Shown piece after piece: positions 44,235 to 53,937 of a stretch of 64,000 bases of DNA. The notes under the pieces are model-generated. The model worked only from the letters and a program-made list of their open reading frames with translations. It was not told where the DNA came from and ran no database searches. How positions within the stretch are numbered: the stretch's first letter is position 1; each line of letters opens with the position of its first letter. Where the stretch lies: NCBI GenBank assembly GCA_024233545.1, contig JACKPL010000001.1, positions 186,001 to 250,000 on the forward strand, read 5' to 3'. A program made the position numbers and the translations under genes. Source of the DNA: a bacterium (GTDB lineage: Bacteria > Auribacterota > Auribacteria > Auribacterales > Auribacteraceae).

Positions 44235-44540
44235 TTATTTAAGCTTTTCCAATTGCTTGAGCTTTTTTAGCTTTGGAAGAGGCTTTGGATTTTTGAGTTC
44301 CGGAAGTTCTTGTAATTCTTTTAGTTTGCGCAGGTCGCGCAGTGCATTATAAACGGTTGGAGACGAATTAGGGGATGTCTGTTCTGTCTTATCAGATTGT
44401 ATGAACAGTGAATCAGAGTGTGTTTCATCTATGCCGAATGCAGCCGGTAAGAACGAATTGAAAAGTAGAAATATCAAAGCAGTAAAATGCTTTTTCCCTA
44501 CATATAATAATTGTTGATATAAATCAGGCGTAATTTGCAT
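44235..44540 (-). CDS. Small exported protein with Lys/Leu-rich tail
   Basis: The 101-aa product is not recognised. It has a hydrophobic signal-like segment (FTALIFLLFNSFLPAAFG) and then a polar linker. The tail repeats basic/hydrophobic units (RDLRKLKELQELPELKNP, KPLPKLKKLKQLEKLK). Such a tail could form an amphipathic helix or bind nucleic acid or acidic polymer. No good ribosome binding site precedes the ATG, so the gene is plausible but not certain. Confidence 0.5.
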   Translation of the reverse strand: MQITPDLYQQLLYVGKKHFTALIFLLFNSFLPAAFGIDETHSDSLFIQSDKTEQTSPNSSPTVYNALRDLRKLKELQELPELKNPKPLPKLKKLKQLEKLK

Positions 44541-44712
44541 TCAATTTTTTCGTGGTTTTGTGGTAATGCATAACAAAATGATATGCTTTTCATTGGCTGA
44601 ATACAACTTTTTCTTTCCGCAATGAGATATACTATACGTTATATGAAGCGAGGCATGCCAAAGGTTTCCAAAACAGCATATTCAAAAGTGTGCGGCTGGT
44701 GGTGAAATTTTT

Positions 44713-46206
44713 TCAATGGGCAAGATTGTGTGAGCTGTCGCGCAGGTCATATAAAATGAGGCGTACAACAAATCCGCCATGGGAATAAAATGTTTTTTCG
44801 CGTAGTTTTTTGTATTTTCGATTAAAAAATGTTTGATAAGGGCACTGTTGTATAAACGTCACAAACCAAAGCCGGTTGTAGCGTTCAAGAGAGGTTTCGT
44901 AAACGCTCATATCCGGTATGACGCAGAGCTCCGCACAGCCGATGCCGTAATATGATAAAATGGAACCGTTGGTATAATCGGCGGAGAACACTGCGTCGCC
45001 CGGTATTGAATATTTGCTGATTGCTTGAGCGGCAGAATCCCATTGTCGTTTCTGTTTAAACCGTACCATCTGATAATCGCCATAAAACTGAATTCCAATA
45101 ACAATGCTCAGAATAATGAAACGAAAACACTTTGTCCGCATGCAGTATATGCCGTGCGCTGTGATGATAAAAAATAATGGAAGAATGTAAATGAGATATC
45201 GGCGCCCTTGAAAGAGAATCGGTTTAAAATATGAAATGAACAGAGGAATAATCAGAAGAATGATAAAAAAAATGAGCGGATAGAGCGTTTCTTTGGTGTG
45301 GCTTTTCTCGGCTAAGGCTTTAATACTGCCATAGAGGAAAAATCCCCCTGTCAGAAGGGCGGCAACTAACGAAAGCATTGGATAGGAAGAATAATAAAGC
45401 CCGCCGGTAAAAAAGCGGAGCATTCCCCACAAAAAGAAGAGCGATGGTTTACCGAGCCATTCTGTATGAAAATCGTCAAGTTGCCCTTTTAAGCACGGTA
45501 TCCAGAGCAAGAAAAGTAAGCAGGCTGGAATCAAGATGATTACCCATTTCCTAAAAAACGTTTTTTCTTGAAAACACCAGCATAAAAACAACTGTGCAGG
45601 AATAAGAAATACGATAAAATAATGGCTGAATATGCCTAGAAGCATACATAACGCTACTTCAAAGAGGCGTATTTTTGAGTCTGGTTTTACAGCAAAGCGG
45701 TAAAAGGTTATGATACACAGTAGTGTCATACAGGCGCTGAGAGAGAGATTTCTTGCTTCTTGTGCATACCAACACATATAGGGTGATGTTGCCGCAATTG
45801 ATGCGGCAATCCATCCAGCGGCGTTAGTAGAAATGAGCCCAGCGAAATAAAAAGTTAATCCTACGGTTATTGCGGCAAAAAGCGCTGATAACAATCGTAT
45901 ATGTACCGGAGAAGTATACTTTCCGTTAAGTGTCCATGCACGCAGTAAAAGATAGTATAGCGGAGGATTGTTTTCAGTGCGTATCAATTCCTGCATGAAT
46001 GCTGAAAAGGTTGGTTGTTCGATTACGTTGATTGTGCACCATTCGTCATGCCATATGCTTTCTCTTTCAATACCGATACAATATATGAAAAAAGCAACAA
46101 TTATTACGAATAGTACTGCGCAAAATCGATTTGTGCAGAAAACAGCCGCGTTGTTGTTCAATTTCTGTACTGCATGTGAACATGCGCAAAATATCGTATT
46201 AGGCAC
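44713..46206 (-). CDS. Glycosyltransferase family 39 / ArnT-like membrane protein
   Basis: This 497-aa polytopic membrane protein has the PMT/ArnT-type first loop motif SIWHDEWCTINVIEQPTF, then RTENNPPLYYLLLRAW, with acidic residues used for metal and catalysis, and about eleven hydrophobic segments. GT39-like enzymes move a sugar from a polyprenyl-phosphate donor to protein or lipid at the outer face of the membrane. The start is GTG at 46206 with CGGAG upstream. The acceptor is unknown; surface glycoproteins would be one possibility. Confidence 0.86.
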   Translation of the reverse strand: MPNTIFCACSHAVQKLNNNAAVFCTNRFCAVLFVIIVAFFIYCIGIERESIWHDEWCTINVIEQPTFSAFMQELIRTENNPPLYYLLLRAWTLNGKYTSPVHIRLLSALFAAITVGLTFYFAGLISTNAAGWIAASIAATSPYMCWYAQEARNLSLSACMTLLCIITFYRFAVKPDSKIRLFEVALCMLLGIFSHYFIVFLIPAQLFLCWCFQEKTFFRKWVIILIPACLLFLLWIPCLKGQLDDFHTEWLGKPSLFFLWGMLRFFTGGLYYSSYPMLSLVAALLTGGFFLYGSIKALAEKSHTKETLYPLIFFIILLIIPLFISYFKPILFQGRRYLIYILPLFFIITAHGIYCMRTKCFRFIILSIVIGIQFYGDYQMVRFKQKRQWDSAAQAISKYSIPGDAVFSADYTNGSILSYYGIGCAELCVIPDMSVYETSLERYNRLWFVTFIQQCPYQTFFNRKYKKLREKTFYSHGGFVVRLILYDLRDSSHNLAH

Positions 46207-46374
46207 GTGAGGGAATCTCCGTTAGAATCATTTAACTAGGAATGGAATTATTATGCCAAAAAGTCAACGGAAATACCATTGCATAGAATATATATTTATT
46301 ATATGCGGCGCAAAAAAGGGGACAGCGCCATTTGTTGTGATCCCCCTTCGGCATTAAAAGAAAAATGAAAACGA

Positions 46375-46782
46375 TTAGCTGGTTTTCTTTGGTGAAGAAT
46401 CGCTTTTTGTGTCCGCTGGAACTTTTGTTTGATGAGTATCTGCTTTTTTTGTTTTTTGGACTTTTGGCTGTTCGGTTTTTGAGGGTTTGGTTTCTGGCTT
46501 TTCTATTGGCTCAGGTTTATTGGAGGAGATGCTTAAAGATAACGGTTTTGTTATAGTTTTTTCGTGTTTTTTCCATGAGAGAACGAGAGCAACAGACTCT
46601 TCTTTTTTGCGTTGAGTTGCGTGAATAGTGATGGAAACATCATCTTCCGGGTTTATCGAAATCACTTCCTTCTTGGCAGAAATAGTTAGTGTTCCTGCTT
46701 TGATACTTGAGCAGATATCGTTCAAGTATGAAAGTGCTTCATTGAGTTTGATTTTTCCGTCGATATTAATCTCTTTTTTCAT
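46375..46782 (-). CDS. Amphi-Trp domain protein
   Basis: This 135-aa protein starts MKKEINIDGKIKLNEALSYL, followed by LNDICSSIKAGTLTISAKK and ending the domain at VALVLSWKK. This matches the amphi-Trp domain (TIGR04354), found mostly in archaea and anaerobes and of unknown function. The C-terminal 45 residues are a Lys/Pro/Glu/Thr-rich tail (EKPETKPSKTEQPKVQKTKK). The start at 46782 is set by GGAG and by the family start; the longer frame reads into the ppk1 3' end. It is the last gene of the ppx-ppk1 run. Confidence 0.82.
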   Translation of the reverse strand: MKKEINIDGKIKLNEALSYLNDICSSIKAGTLTISAKKEVISINPEDDVSITIHATQRKKEESVALVLSWKKHEKTITKPLSLSISSNKPEPIEKPETKPSKTEQPKVQKTKKADTHQTKVPADTKSDSSPKKTS

Positions 46783-46816
46783 GGTGGCGCACTCCAATAT
46801 ATGCGAGGTAAAATGG

Positions 46817-48928
46817 TTATGGTTTGGTTTTTCTATCAAATATTGTGAAAAGTTTTTTTGTTTTTTGCGTATCTTTTGCAATAGTATCGAATAATTTCCA
46901 TGTCAATTCTTGACTGCGCGAAGAGAGTGTTTTTTTAGTTTTTGCATGCAGGTATTTTCCATTTTTATCAAGTGTGCGTCCTTTGACTTTATCTTTGAGT
47001 TGTAATCGAAACAGTTCATCGATCAATTTTCTGGTGTATTGGTCTTCGACAGGAAATAAAAGTTCAATACGCCGGTCAAGATTGCGGGGCATCCAATCGG
47101 CGCTGGAAAGAAAATATTCGGGATTGCCGCCATTGGCGAAATAGAAAATTCTGCTGTGTTCAAGGAATCGGTCTACGATGCTTGTTACGGTTATGGTGCG
47201 GGTATCATATCCCGGGCGAAGACAGCATATGCCGCGAACAAGCAGGTCGATCTTTACGCCTTTTAATGCGGCATGGTGTAAATGCGCAATAATGTACGGG
47301 TCAACAAGCGAATTCATTTTGGCGATAATGTGGCCGGGGCGGTGTGGCGTAGATAAGCGGGCTTCCCGCTCTATGAGCGCAATGAATTTTTCGCGCAGAT
47401 TAAACGGTGCGGCGGCGATTTTTTCCCATTCGTGAAATTCTGAATAGCCGGTCATTACGTTGAAGAGTGTTGATATATCAGCGCAAATTGATGGATTGTC
47501 AGTGAAGTAACTTATGTCAGTGTACACTTTTGCTGTTTTATCGTTGTAGTTGCCGGTCGATAAATGAAGGTAGCGCTGGATAGTGCCTTCAGAACGTCGG
47601 ATGATCAACAGCGCTTTGCAGTGAATTTTAAGACCGGCAATGCCGTAAATGACATGTGCGCCCGATTCTTCAAGTTGCCGTGCCCATGTAATATTTCGTT
47701 CTTCATCAAACCGTGCTTTCAGCTCAACAATAACAGTAACCTGCTTACCGTTTTCGGCGGCGCGCTGGAGTGCATGTACGACTGGCGAATCGCCGCTGAC
47801 ACGATACAGAGTCTGTTTTATAGCGAGGACGTTTGGGTCTTCTGATGCTTCTTCCAAGAATCTTACAACCGGGTCGAACGATTGAAAAGGATGGAAGAGA
47901 GGAATATTCTTTGCTTTGGAAATAGATTCGAATACCGAAACCGTATCGTCAATAAGCAGTGAGTCAGCGGGTGCCCATTCTTCTTCAACAAGTGCTGGAG
48001 TATTGAGCTTTCGTATCAATTCAAAAAAGGCGGTTAAATCAAGGGGGCCTTGTACGGTGTATAAAGATTCTGGGGGAAGCTCAAGCATTTCCACAAGCCA
48101 TTGTTTCAAGTCATGTTTTATTCCTGCCGTTATTTCTAGGCGAATCGGTTCGCGCCGTTTACGGGTCAAGAGTGTTTTTTCCAGATGAACGAGCAGATCG
48201 GCAACACCGTCTTCGTTGAGAGTAAAATCCATGTCACGGGTAATTCTGAAGGGGAATGCGGAAAGAATTTCACACTGAGGAAACAGCTGGTCGAGGTTGG
48301 TGAGAATGATGTCTTCAAGCAGGGCAAAATATCTTCCTTTTCCATGAGAACCGTTAGTAAGTTCGATAAAGCGAGGTAAAACTTTCGGTACTTCTACCAA
48401 TGCGTGCACCAGTTTTTCAGATGACGGTTTTTTTAACAAAATAGCAAGTTCAATGGAGCAATTGCTGACTAAAGGAAACGGATGGCTCTGGTCGATCGCC
48501 ATTGGCGTTAATACGGGATATATCTGCTGAAGGAAATGCGAACGAATCTCTCGGGTATCTTCAGGTGTAAAATGTGAACGGTTTAATAAAAAAATAGACT
48601 GTTTTTCTAAAGAAACCAAAATGTCATGAGTCAAAATGGAATACTGTTGTTTTACCAAAGCCCCGGCTCTTTTGCGGATAAACGCGAGCTGTTGTGCAGG
48701 TGTAAGCCCTGAAGGGTCACGGGAATTAGATGCGGCAACCATTTGCTGGTTTATTGCGGCAACGCGCACCATGAAAAACTCGTCGAGATTACTGCTGAAA
48801 ATCGAAATAAACTTTAATCGGTCAAGCAAAGGGACCGTTGGGTCTGCCGCTTCTTCAAGTACCCGTGCGTTAAAAGAAAGCCAGCTTAGTTCGCGGTTAA
48901 TATAGTATTTTTTATCGAGTAATTCCAT
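46817..48928 (-). CDS. ppk1: Polyphosphate kinase 1
   Basis: Ppk1 makes polyphosphate from ATP through a phospho-histidine. The 703-aa protein has the normal length and domain order: N domain (YYINRELSWLSFNARVLEEA), head domain (PLVSNCSIELAILL), and C1 with the catalytic His in LHLSTGNYNDKTAKVYTD. C2 carries YILSSADWMPRN-type sequence (FLSSADWMPRNLDRRIEL). It starts directly after the ppx stop (TAAATG), so the synthase and the hydrolase are translationally coupled. Confidence 0.96.
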   Translation of the reverse strand: MELLDKKYYINRELSWLSFNARVLEEAADPTVPLLDRLKFISIFSSNLDEFFMVRVAAINQQMVAASNSRDPSGLTPAQQLAFIRKRAGALVKQQYSILTHDILVSLEKQSIFLLNRSHFTPEDTREIRSHFLQQIYPVLTPMAIDQSHPFPLVSNCSIELAILLKKPSSEKLVHALVEVPKVLPRFIELTNGSHGKGRYFALLEDIILTNLDQLFPQCEILSAFPFRITRDMDFTLNEDGVADLLVHLEKTLLTRKRREPIRLEITAGIKHDLKQWLVEMLELPPESLYTVQGPLDLTAFFELIRKLNTPALVEEEWAPADSLLIDDTVSVFESISKAKNIPLFHPFQSFDPVVRFLEEASEDPNVLAIKQTLYRVSGDSPVVHALQRAAENGKQVTVIVELKARFDEERNITWARQLEESGAHVIYGIAGLKIHCKALLIIRRSEGTIQRYLHLSTGNYNDKTAKVYTDISYFTDNPSICADISTLFNVMTGYSEFHEWEKIAAAPFNLREKFIALIEREARLSTPHRPGHIIAKMNSLVDPYIIAHLHHAALKGVKIDLLVRGICCLRPGYDTRTITVTSIVDRFLEHSRIFYFANGGNPEYFLSSADWMPRNLDRRIELLFPVEDQYTRKLIDELFRLQLKDKVKGRTLDKNGKYLHAKTKKTLSSRSQELTWKLFDTIAKDTQKTKKLFTIFDRKTKP

Positions 48929-50464
48929 TTATTGTCCGTTGAGTATGATTTTCAATCCAAACGTGTCGGTAAAAAGCCCGCATTGCGTTTTTATGAGCCA
49001 TTGTTCCTTGGTAAGGTCTGTCGAACCGTTAAGCTGAATGGTGAGCGATTCTTCATCGTGAAATAATTTTTTTATTGCTACTTTCCCTGTATGAGTGCGT
49101 TCCAGCGACCCTGCGAGACGTAGCAGAGAAGCTAATTTGCAGACGAGTACTTTATTTTCAGAGGAAAGACTCATATATTCGATATGCGATGTGCTGGGCG
49201 CTGCTTTGCGATGGTAGCGTGCTACGGTTGCCACGATGTTTCTTTCTTCGTCAGTAAACCCGGGTATTGCAGAATTATTGATTATATAAAACGAGTGTTT
49301 ATGATGCTGGCGCGAATTGATGAATTTACCGATATCACGCAGAAGCGTTGCGATTTCAAGCATAAGCCTTTCGCGCTGGCCTAGATTGTGTATATCCATC
49401 ATTTTATCAAATAAGAGGAGCGCGAGGTCGGCAACAGTGCGTGCGTGTTCAGGGTTGTACCGATATTTTTCACCAATAAATTCTACCGACGAAATGATTT
49501 CCTTCTCAAAGGGGTCGGGTGTGTTTGATAGGCGTTGCAGTTCCGCTTTAATGAGGATATCGCGCGTGTTTATGGACGGCACAATAATCGATTCAGCGCT
49601 AATATTTTTCAGCAGATTATCAATAAGGTTGCAACAGGGCGTCAAGCCGCACGCTATTGGGTCTGATATTCCATAGGTTTTAACAAGGTCGTCAATACTT
49701 GATGCGGCAATTTTCTGGAAAAGAGCATAAAATTTTTCGCGAGAGAGTACAGCGATATTCTTTTCACTTTTTTTCCCTTGTTCAATATCCACTAAACTGC
49801 GTACCGTGGCGCCGACGAGAATAAGAAGATCGGATTTCTTTGCCGGCGACATGCGTGCTACATCGTCAACCATTGTCGATACAAACGGATCGATAACATC
49901 TTTTATTTTTTGCGGTGTAATTTCGGTAGAAAGTTCGTCAATAAGCCTTAAGGTGCCGAATTTTAAGAATTGTATATTTTTTAGGTTCCCCTTTTCGATA
50001 CTGGCAAAATGAGTAGAACCGGTACCGATACTAAAAAGTACCGCATTATGTACTTTTAAATTGATATTTTTTTCAAGAAGTTTTTTTACAGAAAGATACA
50101 ATAATTTTAGTTCTTCCGAAGGGTCCAGCACAGTAAGGTTAATACCGGTGTCGGTTCGGATTTTGTTCAAAAAAATGTCGCGGTTGATCGCTTCTCGGAC
50201 TGCACTTGTTGCAACAGCGCGGTATTGCTCTACGCCGTATTCTTTCATCACCGTGCCGAAATCGCGAATGACCCGTGTACAATGTCTCATGTTTGAAGCG
50301 CTGATTTTTCCGTTACGAAACACATCAGTTCCTAAAAAAATTGGCTGAGAAAGGTTGTCGAGCACTTGAATTTCACCGTCTTGGCTGAACTGAACAATTT
50401 CCATTCTTGCCGAGTGTGCCCCGATATCAATTATTGCAAGCGCTGTTTGAGGTTTTTTAGACAT
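48929..50464 (-). CDS. ppx: Exopolyphosphatase / pppGpp phosphohydrolase (Ppx/GppA) with HD-like C-terminus
   Basis: This enzyme removes terminal phosphates from polyphosphate, or hydrolyses pppGpp. The 511-aa protein has the ASKHA phosphate-binding loop ALAIIDIGAHSARMEIVQF, the RAVATSAVREAINRDIFL region and the second loop AVLFSIGTGSTHFASIE. From about residue 315 an HD-type helical domain (HARTVADLALLLFDKMMDIH, then LRDIGKFINSRQHHKHSFYI) completes the two-domain long form. Ppx and GppA cannot be separated by sequence alone; the ppk1 neighbour favours polyphosphate. Confidence 0.92.
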   Translation of the reverse strand: MSKKPQTALAIIDIGAHSARMEIVQFSQDGEIQVLDNLSQPIFLGTDVFRNGKISASNMRHCTRVIRDFGTVMKEYGVEQYRAVATSAVREAINRDIFLNKIRTDTGINLTVLDPSEELKLLYLSVKKLLEKNINLKVHNAVLFSIGTGSTHFASIEKGNLKNIQFLKFGTLRLIDELSTEITPQKIKDVIDPFVSTMVDDVARMSPAKKSDLLILVGATVRSLVDIEQGKKSEKNIAVLSREKFYALFQKIAASSIDDLVKTYGISDPIACGLTPCCNLIDNLLKNISAESIIVPSINTRDILIKAELQRLSNTPDPFEKEIISSVEFIGEKYRYNPEHARTVADLALLLFDKMMDIHNLGQRERLMLEIATLLRDIGKFINSRQHHKHSFYIINNSAIPGFTDEERNIVATVARYHRKAAPSTSHIEYMSLSSENKVLVCKLASLLRLAGSLERTHTGKVAIKKLFHDEESLTIQLNGSTDLTKEQWLIKTQCGLFTDTFGLKIILNGQ

Positions 50465-50777
50465 AGAGTATCCTGAATGAACTCACCATCAGTGTATAGT
50501 TATATCTGTTTTCATTATAGAATAGTTATCGCAATTCATAAAGCGGCTATTTAGCAATTACAGTACCGACGTATATAAAAATACCGCAGGACGAAATAAT
50601 TTTCAATAAAATCACTGTTAAAAATATGTTAGGCGGCATGTAAAAAGAAGTATTTTTCTCACTATTTCACAATAAGGGTGTAGAAAATGCTTGGCATAGA
50701 AGAAATATTCTTTATGTATATTTTTTGCTGGTCAAGATTAACAAATGAATTATAGAATGCGCTTTATGGAGGTGTAT
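50465..50777. other. Divergent intergenic region between ppx and pfk
   Basis: No gene is visible. It must contain both promoters; I see AT-rich sequence but no clear boxes or palindromes. Confidence 0.6.
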
Positions 50778-51899
50778 ATGAGCAAATGTGTGGGAATTTT
50801 AACATCAGGCGGTGATAACCCGGGGTTAAATGCCGCGATTCGCGGATTGGGAAAAGCGGGTATTGATGCCTATAATATGCAGATTATCGGATTCCGTGAT
50901 GGCTTTCGCGGGATAGCAAATAACCGGTATATTCGGCTTGATGAAATGTCGTTATCGGGGATTCTAACAGTCGGAGGGACTATACTGGGAACAAGCCGTG
51001 ATAAACCGCATCGTATGCCTTTTGGCGATAAGGAACTCGATATGACCGACGTGATTGTTGAGAATTACCATAAAAATCATTTGGATGTCCTTGTCTGTAT
51101 CGGCGGCGGCGGAACCCAGAAAAATGCGTTTCGTTTGATGAAGAAAGGGCTCAACATTATCACTTTACCGAAAACAATAGATAATGATGTTGCACAGACA
51201 GACGTAACTTTTGGGTTTGATACTGCTTTGGGTATTGCAACCGAAGCGATAGACCGCCTGCATAGTACAGCGCATAGCCATCATCGCATTATAGTTGTAG
51301 AGATTATGGGGCATCGTGCGGGTTGGCTGGCGCTTGGAGCAGGTATCGCGGGGGGGGCTGATGTTATTTTGATTCCAGAAATTCCTTATGACGTTACCAA
51401 AATCGCCGAAGCAATTGTAGCGCGCAGGCGCAAAGGAAAGCATTTCAGTATAGTTGCTGTTGCTGAAGGAGCTATGTCCATTGAAGAGTCGCAAGTGTTG
51501 CGGCAAATTGAAGAGAATAAAAAAGACTCCAAGAAAAAAGATGATAAAAAAAATGCAACGGATGAACTAAAAAAATTTTATGAGAACCATACGGGAAACA
51601 CCTATCGTTTGGCACAGCATTTGCAAAAACTTACTGTGCTTGAATCACGAGTAACTATTCTAGGATACATCCAGCGTGGAGGTACGCCATCGGCAGTCGA
51701 CCGGCTTCTTGCTACTCGGTTGGGGTCAGCATGTGCAAAACTGATTCATGAAGGCGTGTCAGGTGTTATGGTTGCTTCTCATGGAAAAAATAGTGTTCCG
51801 GTTCCGTTAGAAGAAGTAGCCGGCAACAGAAAGATTGTTCCCCTCGACCATGAATGGATATATACTGCGCGCATGCTGGAAACAAATCTTGGCGATTAA
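50778..51899 (+). CDS. pfkA: 6-phosphofructokinase with unusual nucleotide-site residues
   Basis: This enzyme phosphorylates fructose 6-phosphate in glycolysis. The start at 50778 (MSKCVGILTSGGDNPGLNAA) has GGAGGT upstream. The 373-aa protein shows PKTIDND with the K found in PPi-type enzymes rather than the G of E. coli (PGTIDND). The preceding loop is CIGGGGTQKN, with Gly where E. coli PfkA has the Mg-binding D103, but G at the ATP-selecting position 104. MGHRAGWLALGAGIAGGADV and GYIQRGGTPSAVDR are conserved. A charged insertion (KKDSKKKDDKKNATDE) follows. The phosphate donor (ATP, PPi or polyphosphate) is uncertain. It lies within the polyphosphate gene cluster, which makes the question pointed. 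Confidence 0.88.
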   Translation: MSKCVGILTSGGDNPGLNAAIRGLGKAGIDAYNMQIIGFRDGFRGIANNRYIRLDEMSLSGILTVGGTILGTSRDKPHRMPFGDKELDMTDVIVENYHKNHLDVLVCIGGGGTQKNAFRLMKKGLNIITLPKTIDNDVAQTDVTFGFDTALGIATEAIDRLHSTAHSHHRIIVVEIMGHRAGWLALGAGIAGGADVILIPEIPYDVTKIAEAIVARRRKGKHFSIVAVAEGAMSIEESQVLRQIEENKKDSKKKDDKKNATDELKKFYENHTGNTYRLAQHLQKLTVLESRVTILGYIQRGGTPSAVDRLLATRLGSACAKLIHEGVSGVMVASHGKNSVPVPLEEVAGNRKIVPLDHEWIYTARMLETNLGD

Positions 51900-51917
51900 A
51901 TGAAAAAATTATGCGGA

Positions 51918-53450
51918 TTAGCTAAAGAGCCTGCTGAACAGTTTTTTCGTATGGCTTGAAAAGAATTCTGACAAAAAAGGTTCGATAGTGAGGCGAGTCT
52001 CCTCTTTGAGTTGTGTGATTACAGATACGACTGCTCCAACCGCTACGGCAGTTTGAATAACTTCTTTTTTGGAAGGAGTTAAAGTGCGTATGTATTCGGT
52101 AAGCTCATTTTGCTGAATCCGGAGATCGTTGTATTCGCCCAGCACATCTTGTAGTTTTTTTAAGTGCCTAATAAGTTGAGATATACTTTTTCGGGGAAAT
52201 AATGATGCAAAAAATTCTAATAAATACCGCAATTTTTTGCATTCTATACGCATTTGATGCAATTCTGAATCCGATGAAGATGCATCTAAGCAATTTCGTT
52301 TTTTTATGATTTTTTTATACCGTGCTAAAATCGTTTTTTTTGCAGTATCTATTATAAGGATAGCGGCGTTAGGCCCTTTCTTTTCGGATGCAAGAAATAT
52401 TTCCCAAGGGGTGAATACTACTTTATCTAAATCGGTTTTTAACCAGTCGATTAGCTGTTGCCGTTCTTTTTCTCGACGTAGTTTTACATCGGTAAAAAAT
52501 GCTTTGAGGCCTTCGTGCAGGTTCTGAGGAATCAGACTGCAATAATGGTTTTCGCGCAAGAGGCAGATGTCGAGGTCGCGCGTGGTGTTGGTGAGGGTAC
52601 CAAGCCCTGAGAATAGTTGTTGAAAAACAATTACCGCTTGTTCGGGAAATATCTTTTTTACCTGTCCGAGCATGGTTCGGGTTCTGCGTATTGCGATACG
52701 GAAGTCATGGAGAAATTCAGTATCGGTATCGGCGATTATTCCGGCGACATTTTCTCTCATAATACGAAACAATTCCCGTAAAATTATAAGTGTGGCATCG
52801 TACGATGTCATTGCCGGCATGAGGTGAACCCTGATTTTTGATGAGTAATCTTCAGGATGCCGGTTTACCGAATGCAAAAAACTCGTAAGGATATCTTTGA
52901 ACAATAAATCAGGATAGGCACCCTTGCGGATAATATATTGAAGAAATGCAGTAATTGTTTTTTTTTTTTTTTTCCTAAAATCACAGTGAATGGAAGTTCG
53001 CATATGATAGCGTTCCTGATTGCTGATAACTGTGCTGTCGTCAATAAGAATATTTCCCAGAGATGCGTTGTTTTTTCCGGATAATACAAATGTCCTGTAC
53101 GACCTTTCAGCTATTACTATTGGCAGTAGGGCTCGTACAGAGAGTATCTTTTCCAGCTGTTCGCGAAACGCATCATTTTTGATATCTCGACAAAACGAAA
53201 CCGGCTGTTTCGGATCAACGACTTCTCTATGAATGAGTGTTTCCGTGTAAAGGTTGCTGAGTTGCAGTTCGTTTCTGTTCTGCGCCAAAAGTAAACCTGC
53301 GGCGTATATGCGCCAGTCAAAGGTATCATAATAGATGTAAAGGTCATTTTCGGTGTTGATAGTGGTAATCCGGAACGTTTCATATAGCTCATCAAGAAAA
53401 CGATTCAGATCAATAATTTCAGGCAATAAAAAAGTACGTATGGAATACAT
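51918..53450 (-). CDS. CHAD-domain protein
   Basis: CHAD domains are helical, rich in conserved His and basic residues, and bind polyphosphate granules. Residues about 210-495 show the two half-repeats: EFLHDFRIAIRRTRTMLGQV and RDLDICLL in the first, and ELHQMRIECKKLRYLLEFFA then LQDVLGEYNDLRIQQNEL in the second. The first 200 residues are not recognised. Their start (MYSIRTFLLPEIIDLNRFLD) may be a second, degenerate module. It follows the CYTH gene on the same strand after 13 bases. CHAD and CYTH proteins are often fused or adjacent. Confidence 0.9.
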   Translation of the reverse strand: MYSIRTFLLPEIIDLNRFLDELYETFRITTINTENDLYIYYDTFDWRIYAAGLLLAQNRNELQLSNLYTETLIHREVVDPKQPVSFCRDIKNDAFREQLEKILSVRALLPIVIAERSYRTFVLSGKNNASLGNILIDDSTVISNQERYHMRTSIHCDFRKKKKKTITAFLQYIIRKGAYPDLLFKDILTSFLHSVNRHPEDYSSKIRVHLMPAMTSYDATLIILRELFRIMRENVAGIIADTDTEFLHDFRIAIRRTRTMLGQVKKIFPEQAVIVFQQLFSGLGTLTNTTRDLDICLLRENHYCSLIPQNLHEGLKAFFTDVKLRREKERQQLIDWLKTDLDKVVFTPWEIFLASEKKGPNAAILIIDTAKKTILARYKKIIKKRNCLDASSSDSELHQMRIECKKLRYLLEFFASLFPRKSISQLIRHLKKLQDVLGEYNDLRIQQNELTEYIRTLTPSKKEVIQTAVAVGAVVSVITQLKEETRLTIEPFLSEFFSSHTKKLFSRLFS

Positions 53451-53463
53451 AGGATACTAAACA

Positions 53464-53937
53464 CTACATTTTTCTACGCCATTTTGTATAAGGGTATTTA
53501 TATAAGTATGCGTTATAATAACGCGGGTCGTCAGATACTTCTTTATCGATCCAAGATGGAAGCTCATAATGTTCGTCTTCGGTATTCAATTCAATTTCAG
53601 CTAAGATTAAACCATCGTTGGCGCCGTGAAATACATCTATTGTCCATTCTCTCTCCATGAAATCTACTTTATAACGAGTTTTTTCGATGAGTATTCCTTT
53701 ACAGTATTTTTTAAGCATTTCTTCTGCATCATGAAGAGGTATTGAATACTCGTATTCGCTTCGTGATATGCCAGCTTCGGATGATTTAATGGTTAAGATT
53801 CCCCGATTGTCAATAACGCGAATGCGAACGGTAGGTTGTGTACAGGCAAAATATCCTTGCCGGTATTGAACTCCATGAGCATTGGTTTTCCATGAATCGT
53901 TTTTTACGAGATATTTGTGCTCGATTTCTCGCGGCAT
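53464..53937 (-). CDS. CYTH-domain (triphosphate tunnel) protein
   Basis: This 157-aa protein begins MPREIEHKYLVKNDSW with the ExExK signature of triphosphate tunnel metalloenzymes. It continues with the basic/acidic strands that line the tunnel (TVRIRVIDNRGILTIKS, EKTRYKVDF, WTIDVFHGANDGLILAEIEL). Such enzymes hydrolyse tripolyphosphate or related triphosphates. The ATG overlaps the stop of the Nudix gene by one base (TAATG). Nudix, CYTH and CHAD therefore appear co-translated. Confidence 0.92.
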   Translation of the reverse strand: MPREIEHKYLVKNDSWKTNAHGVQYRQGYFACTQPTVRIRVIDNRGILTIKSSEAGISRSEYEYSIPLHDAEEMLKKYCKGILIEKTRYKVDFMEREWTIDVFHGANDGLILAEIELNTEDEHYELPSWIDKEVSDDPRYYNAYLYKYPYTKWRRKM

